Shown here one piece after another: positions 25,682-34,208 of a stretch of DNA of 64,000 bases. A program made the translations under genes and the position numbers. Each line of letters starts with the position of its first letter. Position 1 is the stretch's first letter. Where the stretch lies: assembly GCF_900105215.1 (NCBI RefSeq), contig NZ_FOIP01000002.1:1364001-1428000 (forward strand). The letters run 5' to 3'. The notes beneath the pieces were generated by a model, which saw only the letters and a list, made by a program, of their open reading frames with translations, ran no database searches and was not told the DNA's origin. Origin of the DNA: Lacrimispora sphenoides. Lineage in GTDB: Bacteria > Bacillota > Clostridia > Lachnospirales > Lachnospiraceae.

Positions 25682-25870
25682 TTAAGCTCTTTCAACTAAT
25701 CCGGATCTTAAGCAGGAAGTACATACGTACATCTTCTTATTAGCGCCGCCATTAACTTTAACTTTAACGGACTTCACATTTGCTTTCCACATCTTATTGG
25801 ATCTTCTATGGGAATGGCTCACTGCGTTGCCAAAGTGAGCAGCTTTTTCACAAATTGCACATTTAGCCAT
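25682..25870 (-). CDS. rpmB: Ribosomal protein L28
   Basis: A 62-residue L28 of the large ribosomal subunit. The family features GNAVSHSHRRSNKMWKANV and a C-terminal KMYVCTSCLRSG are clear. Two CxxC pairs (C4/C7 and C50/C53) mark the zinc-binding form. AAGGAGG precedes the ATG. It is transcribed alone, opposite to its neighbours, next to the Asp23-fakA-recG genes as in other Firmicutes. Confidence 0.96.
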   Translation of the reverse strand: MAKCAICEKAAHFGNAVSHSHRRSNKMWKANVKSVKVKVNGGANKKMYVCTSCLRSGLVERA

Positions 25871-25930
25871 GATTGCACCTCCTTAAAAGCGACTTGGACT
25901 TTTTATGGTTGAAAAATCCACAACAAATGT

Positions 25931-25959
25931 ATGATAACAGAAAACACATGGATTTGCAA
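25931..25959 (-). promoter_or_regulatory. rpmB promoter
   Basis: On the minus strand TTGCAA (25959-25954), 17-bp spacer, TATCAT (25936-25931), about 60 bp before the rpmB start. Confidence 0.65.
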
Positions 25960-26038
25960 GTGAAAATTAAAAATTTGTTTCTTTTTTTGGAAAAATAATG
26001 TATAATCAAAACAGACAGAAAGAACGGAGGTAGAGACT

Positions 26039-26395
26039 ATGAAGGGTTATATTAATAATAGACTGGGCGAAATCCAGGTAAGCCCTGATGTTATCGCTAT
26101 GTATGCCGGAACGACCGCAGTGGAATGCTTCGGTATCGTCGGTATGGCGGCTGTCAGCATGAAAGACGGACTTGTTAAACTTTTAAAACGGGAAGGCCTG
26201 ACTCACGGAATCAATGTGAACATCCAGGACAACCATATCACCATCGATTTCCATGTAATTGTAGCCTATGGGGTCAGCATTTCTGCGGTGGCGGATAACT
26301 TGATTGAAAATGTAAAATACAAAGTAGAAGAATTCACAGGTATGACAGTAGATAAGATTAACATCTTTGTCGAAGGCGTAAGAGTGATTGATTAA
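26039..26395 (+). CDS. Asp23/Gls24-family protein (YloU-like)
   Basis: A 118-residue Asp23/Gls24 (DUF322) protein. The typical core is present: GEIQVSPDVIAMYAGTTAVECFGIVGM and the later HVIVAYGVSISAVADNLIENVKYKVEEFTG. Such proteins are linked to envelope stress, and YloU usually stands before the fatty acid kinase gene yloV, as here (14-bp gap). No membrane segment is present. A TATAAT box lies at 26001-26006 without a clear -35 partner. Confidence 0.92.
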   Translation: MKGYINNRLGEIQVSPDVIAMYAGTTAVECFGIVGMAAVSMKDGLVKLLKREGLTHGINVNIQDNHITIDFHVIVAYGVSISAVADNLIENVKYKVEEFTGMTVDKINIFVEGVRVID

Positions 26396-26409
26396 GGAGG
26401 AAACTACCC

Positions 26410-28083
26410 GTGGGTATGAAGTATATAGACGCCAAAATGCTGCAAAAGGCATTTCTGGCAGGAGCAAAAGGACTGGAAGCAAAGAAAGAATGGATTAATG
26501 AACTGAATGTGTTTCCAGTACCGGATGGAGATACCGGAACCAACATGACCATGACGATCATGGCGGCGGCAAAGGAAGTGGCTGCCATTGAGAATCCTAC
26601 CATGGAATCGTTAGCAAAAGCAATTTCCTCCGGTTCATTAAGAGGAGCGAGAGGAAACTCCGGTGTGATCCTGTCCCAGTTGTTCCGTGGTTTCACAAAA
26701 GAGATCGCTACCGCCAATCAGGTAACTGCCACCGTTTTAGCCAATTCCTTTGTGCGGGCAACAGAAACTGCTTATAAAGCAGTCATGAAACCCAAAGAGG
26801 GAACCATTCTTACTGTAGCCAGAGGAATGGCAGAAAAGGCTGCGGAGCTGGTCACCGAGACAGAGGATATCCTTGAGTTCTGTCAGAAGGTAATCGAACA
26901 TGGTGATTATGTATTAAGCCAGACGCCGGAGATGCTTCCGGTTTTAAAGCAGGCCGGAGTAGTAGATTCCGGCGGCCAGGGCCTTATGCAGGTAATGAAG
27001 GGTGCCTTTGATTGCCTGTCGGGCAAAGAGGTAGACTTATCTGTAGAGGTTGAAAAGCGCCCGGTTGATACTGCCGGAGCCTCAGGGGCTACAACTGCTG
27101 ACATTGATATCCGGTTCGGCTACTGTACCGAATTTATTATTAATCTGGAAAACCACTATGATGATAAGAAGGAACACGATTTCAAGGGATACTTAGAATC
27201 TATCGGTGATTCCATTGTGGTTGTTTCAGACGATGACGTGGTAAAAGTCCATGTTCATACCAATGATCCGGGACTTGCAATCCAGAAGGCCCTTACTTAT
27301 GGCTCTTTATCCCGCATGAAGATCGATAATATGAGGGAAGAGCATCAGGAAAAATTAATTAAAGAATCAGAAAAGCTTGCAGCGCAGCAAAAGGCTGAGA
27401 GCGAAAAAAAGGCGGAGCAGAGAAAACCCTATGGCTTTATATCCGTATCGGCAGGGGAAGGACTTGATGAAATATTCCGGGGGATCGGCGCAGATTACCT
27501 GATTCAGGGCGGTCAGACCATGAACCCAAGTACAGAGGATATGTTAAATGCCATCGAAAAGGTGAATGCCGATACCATCTATATCCTGCCAAACAATAAA
27601 AACATCATATTGGCTGCCGAGCAGGCCAAAAGCCTGGTGGAAGACAAGAAGGTTATTGTGATCCCTTCAAAAACCATACCACAGGGCATTACTGCCATCA
27701 TCAATTTTGCTCCGGATTTATCACCGGAGGATAATGAAAAGATCATGACAGCAGAGATGTCCCGAGTGAAAACCGGACAGGTTACCTATGCGGTCCGCAA
27801 TACCATGATCGATGATATTGAGATCCGGGAAGGGGATATCATGGCGCTTGGCGACAGTGGTATTTTGGCTGTTGGAAAGGAAATTGAGTCCACAGTGTTA
27901 GAAGCCATGGAAGCCATGGTGGAAGAAGAATCTGAATTAGTGACCGTTTATTACGGCAAGGATGTCAAAGAAGATGAGGCAAAAGAGCTTAAGGAAAAAG
28001 CAGAAGAGTTGTTTTCCCATTGCGAGGTAGAGCTTCATGCAGGCGGCCAGCCAATTTATTATTATCTCATATCAGTAGAATAA
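26410..28083 (+). CDS. fakA: Fatty acid kinase catalytic subunit FakA / DAK2-domain protein (YloV)
   Basis: A 557-residue protein. The N-terminal DAK2 (DhaL-like) ATP-binding domain has NVFPVPDGDTGTNMTMT with the Mg-binding aspartates, and GARGNSGVILSQLFRG. A middle domain and a DegV-like C-terminal domain follow (from about 330). FakA, with a separate fatty-acid-binding FakB, phosphorylates exogenous fatty acids for phospholipid synthesis. No fakB is seen in this window. The GTG at 26410 is 9 nt after AAGGAGG and is preferred over ATG 26416. Length is normal. A terminator follows before recG. Confidence 0.9.
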   Translation: MGMKYIDAKMLQKAFLAGAKGLEAKKEWINELNVFPVPDGDTGTNMTMTIMAAAKEVAAIENPTMESLAKAISSGSLRGARGNSGVILSQLFRGFTKEIATANQVTATVLANSFVRATETAYKAVMKPKEGTILTVARGMAEKAAELVTETEDILEFCQKVIEHGDYVLSQTPEMLPVLKQAGVVDSGGQGLMQVMKGAFDCLSGKEVDLSVEVEKRPVDTAGASGATTADIDIRFGYCTEFIINLENHYDDKKEHDFKGYLESIGDSIVVVSDDDVVKVHVHTNDPGLAIQKALTYGSLSRMKIDNMREEHQEKLIKESEKLAAQQKAESEKKAEQRKPYGFISVSAGEGLDEIFRGIGADYLIQGGQTMNPSTEDMLNAIEKVNADTIYILPNNKNIILAAEQAKSLVEDKKVIVIPSKTIPQGITAIINFAPDLSPEDNEKIMTAEMSRVKTGQVTYAVRNTMIDDIEIREGDIMALGDSGILAVGKEIESTVLEAMEAMVEEESELVTVYYGKDVKEDEAKELKEKAEELFSHCEVELHAGGQPIYYYLISVE

Positions 28084-28107
28084 AAAGAGCCAGCGGCATT
28101 TTATATA

Positions 28108-28138
28108 CCGGGCAGACGAGGCCTGTCTGCCCGGTTTT
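28108..28138 (+). terminator. Terminator between fakA and recG
   Basis: Perfect 10-bp stem CCGGGCAGAC / GTCTGCCCGG with a 7-nt loop, followed by TTTT. Confidence 0.8.
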
Positions 28139-28174
28139 GCTGTGCAGGGAAAAAGAAAGGAGGGGAACCCGTCT

Positions 28175-30226
28175 TTGAATGGTGAGTCAATTGATTCCTT
28201 AAAGGGAATCGGTGAAAAAACAGGGAAATTGTTTCAAAAGGTGGGAGTGATAACCGTTGGGGATCTTCTGGAATATTATCCAAGGGCCTATGACACCTAT
28301 GAGGAGCCTTGCCCTATTGGGGAGCTTAAACCGGATCAGGTGATGACTGTGGCCGGTATGCTTTACAAGACTCCGGATGTTAAACGGTACAGCCATATCC
28401 AGGTCATCACAACAACTTTAAAGGATATGACGGGAACTCTTTTGCTCACCTGGTACAATATGCCCTATCTTCACTCCACTTTAAAAGCAGGAACACGGGC
28501 TATTTTCCGGGGCAGGGTGGTGAAGAAAAGCGGACGTCTTACCATGGAACAGCCGGAGGTATTTACGGAAGAAGCCTATGAGCAGGTGGTGCATTCCATG
28601 CAGCCTGTTTATGGACAGACCAAGGGGCTGAGCAATAAAACCATTGTAAGAGCTCAAAGACAGGCGTTAAGCCTCCGGAGTATGGTACGGGATTATATGC
28701 CTGCTGAATTGCGAAAAAAACACGAACTGGCGGAATATAATTTTGCTATTGAACATATTCATTTTCCGACGGACCGGAGCGAACTGCTATTTGCCAGAAA
28801 AAGACTGGTGTTTGATGAATTTTTTCTTTTTCTCATGGCGGTCCGGCGTTTAAAGGATGGCAGAGAGGATAAAAAAAGTGCTTATATTTTAAGCCTCTCT
28901 CCTCAAGTAGAAGCCTTGAGGAAAAGTCTTCCCTATTCTCTTACAAATGCCCAGGAAAAGGTTTTAAATGAGGTATACGGCGATCTGTCGGGAGGCAGGG
29001 TCATGAACCGGCTTATTCAGGGAGATGTAGGCTCCGGTAAGACGATCATTGCCATACTCGCCCTCCTTCAGGCAGCGTATAACGGATATCAGGGAGCTCT
29101 TATGGCGCCTACGGAAGTACTGGCAAAGCAGCATCTTGAATCCATGACAGTGCTGTTTGACGCGCATCAGATCGACAAAAAGCCCATACTTGTTACAGGC
29201 TCCATGACGGCAAAGGAAAAAAGGATTGCATACGAAAAGATAGCTTCCCATGAGGCGGATATCATAATCGGAACCCATGCCCTCATTCAGGAGAAGGTGG
29301 TATACGATAATCTGGCACTGGTGATCACCGATGAACAGCATCGGTTCGGAGTCGGCCAACGGGAAATGCTGGGTAAAAAGGGAGAAGAGCCTCATGTTCT
29401 GGTTATGAGCGCAACGCCCATCCCACGAACCCTTGCCATTATCATTTACGGGGATCTGGACATCTCTATTATTGATGAGCTACCGGCAAACCGTTTGCCC
29501 ATTAAAAACTGTGTGGTAGATACCGGCTACCGGAAGAAGGCCTATGAATTTATCCAGAAAGAGATAGCAAGCGGCCGGCAGGCCTATGTGATCTGCCCTA
29601 TGGTAGAAGCCAGCGAGATGATTGATGCGGAAAATGTAGTGGATTATACGAAAACCTTAAGAGAGGCACTTCCGGGAATTTCTGTGGAATTTCTTCATGG
29701 GAAAATGAAGCCTAAGGAAAAAAACGGGATCATGGAAAGATTTGCAGGTGGGGAAATTAAAGTTTTGGTTTCCACTACTGTAATCGAAGTAGGAGTGAAT
29801 GTTCCCAATGCAACGGTAATGATGATTGAAAATGCAGAGCGCTTCGGGCTGGCTCAGCTTCACCAGCTGAGAGGGCGTGTAGGGCGGGGAAAATATCAGT
29901 CTTACTGTATTATGGTAGGAGCTTCGGAACAGGAAGGGACGAAAGAACGCCTGGATATCTTAAACCAGTCCAATGACGGCTTTTTTATTGCCTCAGAGGA
30001 TTTAAAGCTTCGGGGACCCGGCGATATTTTCGGAATCAGGCAGAGTGGGGATCTGGAATTTAAACTGGGGGATATTTTTACGGATGCAAACCTGTTAAAG
30101 ACTGTATCAGAAGAAGTGAAACGGCTTTTTCATGTGGATCCGGAGCTGGAAAAAGAGGAACACCAGGAACTGAAAGGCAAGCTGCAAGAGTATCTTGAGA
30201 AAAGCTATGATAAGCTTAATTTGTAG
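28175..30226 (+). CDS. recG: ATP-dependent DNA helicase RecG
   Basis: A 683-residue superfamily 2 helicase that remodels stalled replication forks and Holliday junctions. The N-terminal wedge/OB domain covers about 1-230. Walker A is GDVGSGKT, motif II is DEQH (ITDEQHRFGVGQR), and later helicase motifs include VLVMSATPIPRT and QLRGRVGRG. The start is taken as TTG 28175 (MNGESIDSLKGIGEKT), since GGAGG lies 11 nt upstream of it and inside the longer frame. Length matches the family. A terminator separates it from fakA, so it may have its own weak promoter or rely on read-through. Confidence 0.95.
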   Translation: MNGESIDSLKGIGEKTGKLFQKVGVITVGDLLEYYPRAYDTYEEPCPIGELKPDQVMTVAGMLYKTPDVKRYSHIQVITTTLKDMTGTLLLTWYNMPYLHSTLKAGTRAIFRGRVVKKSGRLTMEQPEVFTEEAYEQVVHSMQPVYGQTKGLSNKTIVRAQRQALSLRSMVRDYMPAELRKKHELAEYNFAIEHIHFPTDRSELLFARKRLVFDEFFLFLMAVRRLKDGREDKKSAYILSLSPQVEALRKSLPYSLTNAQEKVLNEVYGDLSGGRVMNRLIQGDVGSGKTIIAILALLQAAYNGYQGALMAPTEVLAKQHLESMTVLFDAHQIDKKPILVTGSMTAKEKRIAYEKIASHEADIIIGTHALIQEKVVYDNLALVITDEQHRFGVGQREMLGKKGEEPHVLVMSATPIPRTLAIIIYGDLDISIIDELPANRLPIKNCVVDTGYRKKAYEFIQKEIASGRQAYVICPMVEASEMIDAENVVDYTKTLREALPGISVEFLHGKMKPKEKNGIMERFAGGEIKVLVSTTVIEVGVNVPNATVMMIENAERFGLAQLHQLRGRVGRGKYQSYCIMVGASEQEGTKERLDILNQSNDGFFIASEDLKLRGPGDIFGIRQSGDLEFKLGDIFTDANLLKTVSEEVKRLFHVDPELEKEEHQELKGKLQEYLEKSYDKLNL

Positions 30227-30263
30227 TTATAATTATCTGGTTTTTTGATTTTTGCAGAAAATA

Positions 30264-30293
30264 TTTGCAATAATCGACTGCAAATGATACACT
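30264..30293 (+). promoter_or_regulatory. Promoter of the DUF975 gene with an inverted repeat
   Basis: TTGCAA (30265-30270), 17-bp spacer, TACACT (30288-30293). TTTGCA (30264-30269) and TGCAAA (30279-30284) form an inverted repeat around the -35 box and spacer, and another TTTGCA occurs 13 bp upstream. This is a candidate repressor site. Confidence 0.55.
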
Positions 30294-30336
30294 AATTTAC
30301 GTAAAATTATGAATGCAAGGAAACAGGAGGAATGTA

Positions 30337-31029
30337 ATGAGTAGAAAAGCCTTAAAATTTGATGCAAAGGATGCCATGAGGGATGCGCTGGTAAGTCCTA
30401 TTATAGTTACATTAATAATGGGTGTCATCATGGTTATATTATCTGCGGTGCAAGGTTTTTTGGATATATGGCAGAAAATGATAGACAATGCTGGCGCTTA
30501 TGATTTGGGCCAGACCGGAGCATTTGCAGTCAGCAGCATTATTTTTTTAGTTATTAATATTGTTGTTAGCACCATTATCCAGTTTGGGTATCAGTCTTAC
30601 TGTTTAAAAGTTGCTAACAGGGATGATACTATGTCATATGGGGATTTATTCGGATCTGTAAGGTATTTGTTAAAAGCTCTGGGATTGATTCTCATGGTGT
30701 CTTTACTTACTTTTTTGTGGACATTGCTTTTAATCATTCCGGGAATTATAGCTGCTTACCGCTATTCACAGGCTGTTATTATTATGGTTGAGGATCCAAG
30801 TAAAGGTATTATGCAATGCATTCGTGAAAGTAAGGAAATGATGGTAGGACATAAGTGGGAATTCTTTGTTCTGGAGCTGTCCTTTATTTTATGGCAGCTT
30901 TTAGGCCTTGTCACCTGCGGTATTGCTTTCATTTATGTATATCCTTATATGAAGGTTACTTTTACTAATTTTTATAATGCAATAAAGCCTAATACGGTTG
31001 TATTTGAGGAAGCGACTGTAATTGAGTAA
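30337..31029 (+). CDS. DUF975-family integral membrane protein
   Basis: A 230-residue polytopic membrane protein of the DUF975 family. Hydrophobic segments lie at about 22-45, 70-95, 128-165 and 195-222. The family's conserved stretch is FGYQSYCLKVANRDD followed by YGDLF and a PGIIAAYRYSQA turn. ATG 30337 is 7 nt after AGGAGG and starts MSRKALKFDAKDA; the earlier in-frame ATG lies before that site. The function of the family is unknown. It is a single-gene unit with its own promoter and terminator. Confidence 0.82.
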   Translation: MSRKALKFDAKDAMRDALVSPIIVTLIMGVIMVILSAVQGFLDIWQKMIDNAGAYDLGQTGAFAVSSIIFLVINIVVSTIIQFGYQSYCLKVANRDDTMSYGDLFGSVRYLLKALGLILMVSLLTFLWTLLLIIPGIIAAYRYSQAVIIMVEDPSKGIMQCIRESKEMMVGHKWEFFVLELSFILWQLLGLVTCGIAFIYVYPYMKVTFTNFYNAIKPNTVVFEEATVIE

Positions 31030-31034
31030 AAGAT

Positions 31035-31073
31035 AAAAGGGTTCAAACTTTTTTAAGAGGTTGAACCCTTTTG
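31035..31073 (+). terminator. Terminator after the DUF975 gene
   Basis: AAAAGGGTTCAA (31035-31046) / TTGAACCCTTTT (31061-31072), a 12-bp stem ending in T residues. Confidence 0.8.
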
Positions 31074-31102
31074 TACGGTAAACGAGTGGAGGAGCACGGA
31101 AG

Positions 31103-31720
31103 ATGAAGTGTGTGATAATTGGAATTGCCGGAGGAACCGGCTCAGGGAAGTCGACCTTTACCAACCGGTTAAAGGATGCATTTTGTGATGATATCGCGGT
31201 TATTTATCATGATAATTATTATAAAAAGCAGGATGGAATCTCTTTTGAAGAGAGAAAGAAAATGAATTATGACCATCCCGAAGCTTTTGAAACAGAGCTT
31301 TTGCTGGATCAGCTTCGAAAGCTTCGGGCAGGTGAATCGGTTGATTGTCCTGTTTATGATTATTCCATGCACAACCGTTCTCAAAATGTGGTGAAGGTGG
31401 AGCCTAAAAAGGTTATTTTAGTCGAGGGGATCCTGGTTTTTGCGGATGAGCGCTTAAGGAGCATGTTTGATATAAAAATCTTTGTGGAGGCTGACGCCGA
31501 TGAACGGATCCTTCGCCGGGTGATCCGGGATGTAAAGGAAAGAGGCCGGGATATCGAGGGTGTTGTGGAACAGTATTTAACCACAGTTAAGCCTATGCAT
31601 TATTTGTATGTGGAGCCTACGAAACCAATGGCAGATGTTATTATAAACAGCGGCATGAATGAGGTTGCGTTTCAGTTGGTGAAAACGAATATTGAAAAGA
31701 TATTGGAGTCTGTTAATTAG
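31103..31720 (+). CDS. udk: Uridine kinase
   Basis: A 205-residue uridine/cytidine kinase of pyrimidine salvage. The P loop is GIAGGTGSGKST (residues 6-17). A conserved DNYYKKQDG and DHPEAFETELL follow, and the nucleoside/lid region contains YDYSMHNR and RRVIRDVKERGRD. GGAGGAG precedes the ATG. Length is normal. It stands alone between hairpins. Confidence 0.93.
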   Translation: MKCVIIGIAGGTGSGKSTFTNRLKDAFCDDIAVIYHDNYYKKQDGISFEERKKMNYDHPEAFETELLLDQLRKLRAGESVDCPVYDYSMHNRSQNVVKVEPKKVILVEGILVFADERLRSMFDIKIFVEADADERILRRVIRDVKERGRDIEGVVEQYLTTVKPMHYLYVEPTKPMADVIINSGMNEVAFQLVKTNIEKILESVN

Positions 31721-31743
31721 GGTTAATAATGTATCTGCATGAG

Positions 31744-31786
31744 AATGTTTTTGAGGGCTAGATTTTTTTCCAGAAAAAAACATTTT
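31744..31786 (+). terminator. Probable udk terminator
   Basis: AATGTTTTT (31744-31752) / AAAAACATT (31776-31784), followed by only a short T run. The stem is A/T-rich and moderately stable. Confidence 0.45.
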
Positions 31787-31801
31787 ACGAAAAACCTTCT
31801 A

Positions 31802-31830
31802 GTGTATTTCATTCTATTCCAGCCATAATA
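31802..31830 (+). promoter_or_regulatory. Possible forespore (sigma-G-type) promoter of the SASP gene
   Basis: CATAATA (31824-31830) fits the sigma-G -10 consensus. The region 17-18 bp upstream (GTGTA) fits the -35 element poorly. Expression of SASP genes by sigma-G is established for the family; the exact site here is a guess. Confidence 0.35.
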
Positions 31831-31907
31831 GGAGTGTAGCACAAAACAACCATGAATTATTAAAAAAACAAAATCATGGTGAATAGATGAAAAGGAGGCA
31901 TATCATT

Positions 31908-32111
31908 ATGTCAGGTAGATCTAATACTACAAATGTACCAGAGGCAAAAGAAGCAATGGATCGTTTTAAAATGGAAGTAGCTAGCGAGATTGGTGTTCCG
32001 TTAACCAACGGTTACAACGGTAACTTAACTTCTGCTCAGAACGGTTCCGTAGGCGGTTATATGGTTAAGAAGATGATCGAAGCCCAGGAAAGACAGATGG
32101 CAGGTAAATAA
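31908..32111 (+). CDS. Alpha/beta-type small acid-soluble spore protein
   Basis: A 67-residue SASP that coats and protects spore DNA. The two family signatures are present: FKMEVASEIGVPL, containing the Glu site cut by the germination protease GPR, and NGSVGGYMVKKMIEAQE. AAAGGAGG lies 8 nt before ATG 31908; the frame open upstream of it is not used. A strong terminator follows after a short repeat element. The gene is direct evidence of an endospore former. Confidence 0.95.
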   Translation: MSGRSNTTNVPEAKEAMDRFKMEVASEIGVPLTNGYNGNLTSAQNGSVGGYMVKKMIEAQERQMAGK

Positions 32112-32126
32112 TCTGTAAAAAACAAT

Positions 32127-32190
32127 GAAACACCCTTCGAATATAACAAGAAATAACATTTAGTCCAATAGCATGGACGATTGAAGGGAA
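32127..32190 (+). repeat. Intergenic hairpin element, copy 1 (ACCCTTCG family)
   Basis: GAAACACCCTTCG at 32127-32139 is identical to 38226-38238. A second block holds the hairpin GTCCA / TGGAC (32163-32177), followed by CGAT and an AAGG. It begins 16 bp after the SASP stop codon. Confidence 0.6.
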
Positions 32191-32191
32191 G

Positions 32192-32251
32192 CAGGAGTTG
32201 CAGTTTCGTAACTGACAATCAGTTATGGGGGCTGTGGCTCCTGTTTTTTTT
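32192..32251 (+). terminator. Strong terminator of the SASP gene
   Basis: CAGGAG (32192-32197) / CTCCTG (32238-32243), an inner stem AACTGA / TCAGTT, and eight T residues at 32244-32251. Confidence 0.85.
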
Positions 32252-32300
32252 GATTTGGGGTGGGATGGTATAGGTAGGGTTGGTGCGGTAGTTGAGTCCG

Positions 32301-32418
32301 CCATGGAACCCTGACTGCGCGGAGCGCAGTCAGGGTCGCGGGCTTCGCCCTATGAAAAAATACAGAAGTTCAGGTGCTTATGTGCAAGCACAACGCGCCT
32401 GAATTTCTGCATTTTTTC
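32301..32418. repeat. Composite palindromic element, copy 1
   Basis: Two hairpins side by side. The first is CCCTGACTGCGC / GCGCAGTCAGGG (32309-32335) with a GGA loop, perfect over 12 bp. The second has arms 32354-32374 and 32398-32418 (21 positions, one mismatch and one G-T pair) with TGTGCAAGCACA at its apex. Between them CGGGCTTCGCCCTATG (32339-32354) is the reverse complement of a segment in the copy at 47369-47496. The stretch from 32252 to the rsmD promoter contains no gene. Confidence 0.7.
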
Positions 32419-32449
32419 ACCATGGCTCATTGCTGGCGCGAAAAATCAG

Positions 32450-32478
32450 TTGTATATCTGCCGATTTCATACTATAAT
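32450..32478 (+). promoter_or_regulatory. rsmD promoter
   Basis: TTGTAT (32450-32455), 17-bp spacer, TATAAT (32473-32478), 30 bp before the rsmD start. Confidence 0.65.
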
Positions 32479-32507
32479 GGTTTGGAAAAATAAAGTGAGG
32501 AATTGTT

Positions 32508-33068
32508 ATGAGAGTAATTGCCGGAAAAGCCAGGAGGCTTGTTTTGAAGACGATAGAGGGGCAGGATACGCGGCCTACGACAGATAGAATTAAAGAAACA
32601 CTTTTTAATATGATACAAGGGGACATGCCTGACTGCTGTTTTTTGGATTTATTCTCTGGCAGTGGGGCTATCGGAATTGAGGCACTGAGCCGGGGAGCCA
32701 GGCTGGCGGTTTTTGTGGAACAGAGTCCGGGGGCAACGGAATGCATCCGTGAGAATTTAATGACCACCAGGCTGGAGGATGGCGCCATTGTGATGAACTG
32801 TGACGTTATGACAGGACTTGGAAGGCTGGAAGGGAAAGGGTATGTATTTGATTTTATATTTATGGACCCTCCCTATAATCAGGATTGGGAAAAAAAGGTT
32901 TTGCAGTATCTGGCTGATTCCCGGCTGATTGATGAGGACACGACGATGATTGTGGAAGCTTCTTTAGAAACTTCTTTTGATTTTTTGGAGAATCTGGGAT
33001 ACCGGATGATAAGGGAAAAGAATTATAAAACCAATAAACATGCTTTTATAGCAAGGAAAGAACTATAA
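32508..33068 (+). CDS. rsmD: 16S rRNA (guanine966-N2)-methyltransferase
   Basis: A 186-residue SAM-dependent RNA methyltransferase. It starts MRVIAGKARRLVLKT. The SAM-binding motif is LDLFSGSGAIGIEALSRGA and the catalytic motif is DPPY (FIFMDPPYNQ). RPTTDRIKETLFN is characteristic of RsmD. GAGG precedes the ATG. It is followed after 49 bp by coaD, the conserved Firmicute pairing (ylbH-coaD-ylbJ). Confidence 0.93.
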   Translation: MRVIAGKARRLVLKTIEGQDTRPTTDRIKETLFNMIQGDMPDCCFLDLFSGSGAIGIEALSRGARLAVFVEQSPGATECIRENLMTTRLEDGAIVMNCDVMTGLGRLEGKGYVFDFIFMDPPYNQDWEKKVLQYLADSRLIDEDTTMIVEASLETSFDFLENLGYRMIREKNYKTNKHAFIARKEL

Positions 33069-33117
33069 GAAATTGCTCAAAATACATGGACAATAATAAG
33101 GAAGAGGAAGAGACCAT

Positions 33118-33606
33118 ATGAGAAAAGCAGTGTATCCGGGAAGCTTTGATCCGGTGACGTTTGGTCATCTGGATATTATAGAACGTTCTGCCAGGATGTC
33201 GGACCATCTGATCATAGGAGTTTTAAATAATAATTCAAAAACTCCGTTGTTTTCTGTAGAAGAACGTGTTAATATGTTAAAGAGCCTTACGAAACACCTT
33301 CCCAACGTGGAGGTGGAGTCGTTTGGAGGACTTTTGGTAGATTTTGTACGAGCCAAACAGGCGGATGCAGTGATTCGCGGGCTTCGGGCTGTAACGGATT
33401 TTGAATATGAATTGCAGATCGCACAGACAAACCGGGTCATGGCCCCAGAAATTGATACTGTGTTTTTGACGACGAATTTAAAATATTCTTACTTGAGTTC
33501 CAGCATTGTGAAGGAGATCGCCGCCTATGGTGGAGAGATAAACACGTTTGTACCTGCATGCGTTGCAGAGCGTGTAATGAAGAAGATGGAAGATAGAATG
33601 AAATAA
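33118..33606 (+). CDS. coaD: Phosphopantetheine adenylyltransferase
   Basis: A 162-residue enzyme of coenzyme A synthesis (4'-phosphopantetheine + ATP to dephospho-CoA + PPi). The nucleotidyltransferase motif is [16 protein letters not shown], with the later [15 protein letters not shown] and [11 protein letters not shown] (the S-S-x-x-K/R-E motif). Length is standard. GGAAGAGG lies before the ATG. It is coupled with rsmD upstream. Confidence 0.96.
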   Translation: MRKAVYPGSFDPVTFGHLDIIERSARMSDHLIIGVLNNNSKTPLFSVEERVNMLKSLTKHLPNVEVESFGGLLVDFVRAKQADAVIRGLRAVTDFEYELQIAQTNRVMAPEIDTVFLTTNLKYSYLSSSIVKEIAAYGGEINTFVPACVAERVMKKMEDRMK

Positions 33607-33626
33607 AAGTAAGGAGTGTTCGTATT

Positions 33627-34208
33627 ATGATGAGCAGAATTGAACAGTTAATCGGTGAAATTGAAGAATATATTGACAGCTGCAAATACCAGCCGCTCTC
33701 CAACAGTAAGATTGTGGTCAACAGGGATGAACTTGAAGAGCTTCTGGTAGAACTTCGTCTGCGCATTCCGGATGAAATCAAGCAGTATCAGAAGATCATA
33801 AGCAATCGTGACGCCATTATGAGTGAAGCCCGCCAGCAGGCGGATTCTATTTTGGCCCAGGCCAATGCTCAGACAAATGAGTTGGTTAATGAGCATGAGA
33901 TTATGCAGAAAGCATATACCCAGGCCAATGATATTATTGAACAGGCTAACAGCCAAGCCCAGCAGATCGTGGAACAGGCGGTTTCTGACGCCAACGGAAT
34001 CAGGCAAAGCTCTGTCCAGTATACGGATGACATGTTAAAGAGCCTTCAGACTATTATCAGTCATTCCATGGAAGGAGCTCAGGGCCGTTTTGATGCCTTT
34101 ATGACTTCCATGCAGTCAAGCTATGATATCGTCTCCTCTAACCGCCAGGAGCTGACAGGAGCTGTCATGCCCGTGGAAGGAACGGAAGAAAACGGGACAA
34201 CAGAATAA
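33627..34208 (+). CDS. Coiled-coil protein, DivIVA/ATP-synthase-b-like helix
   Basis: A 193-residue soluble protein, almost wholly helical. Residues about 65-150 form a long alanine/glutamine-rich coiled coil with heptad-like repeats (QQADSILAQANAQ, TQANDIIEQANSQ, QQIVEQAVSDANG). This pattern leads databases to label such clostridial proteins 'ATPase', which is not supported. The N-terminal 60 residues (MSRIEQLIGEIEEYIDS) are conserved-looking. AAGGAG lies upstream. It sits 20 bp after coaD, and its end overlaps the convergent ylbJ by 44 bp; its terminator lies inside ylbJ. The function is unknown; a division or envelope scaffold is one possibility. Confidence 0.75.
   Translation: MMSRIEQLIGEIEEYIDSCKYQPLSNSKIVVNRDELEELLVELRLRIPDEIKQYQKIISNRDAIMSEARQQADSILAQANAQTNELVNEHEIMQKAYTQANDIIEQANSQAQQIVEQAVSDANGIRQSSVQYTDDMLKSLQTIISHSMEGAQGRFDAFMTSMQSSYDIVSSNRQELTGAVMPVEGTEENGTTE

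Noticed and set aside
26410..28083. FakA-like protein as a dihydroxyacetone kinase subunit
   Set aside because: It shares the DhaL-type ATP-binding domain but has the long C-terminal part and the YloU neighbour typical of YloV/FakA; the true DhaL is at 62359.
33627..34208. ATPase function for the coiled-coil protein
   Set aside because: No nucleotide-binding motif; resemblance to ATP synthase b subunits is only the repetitive helix.
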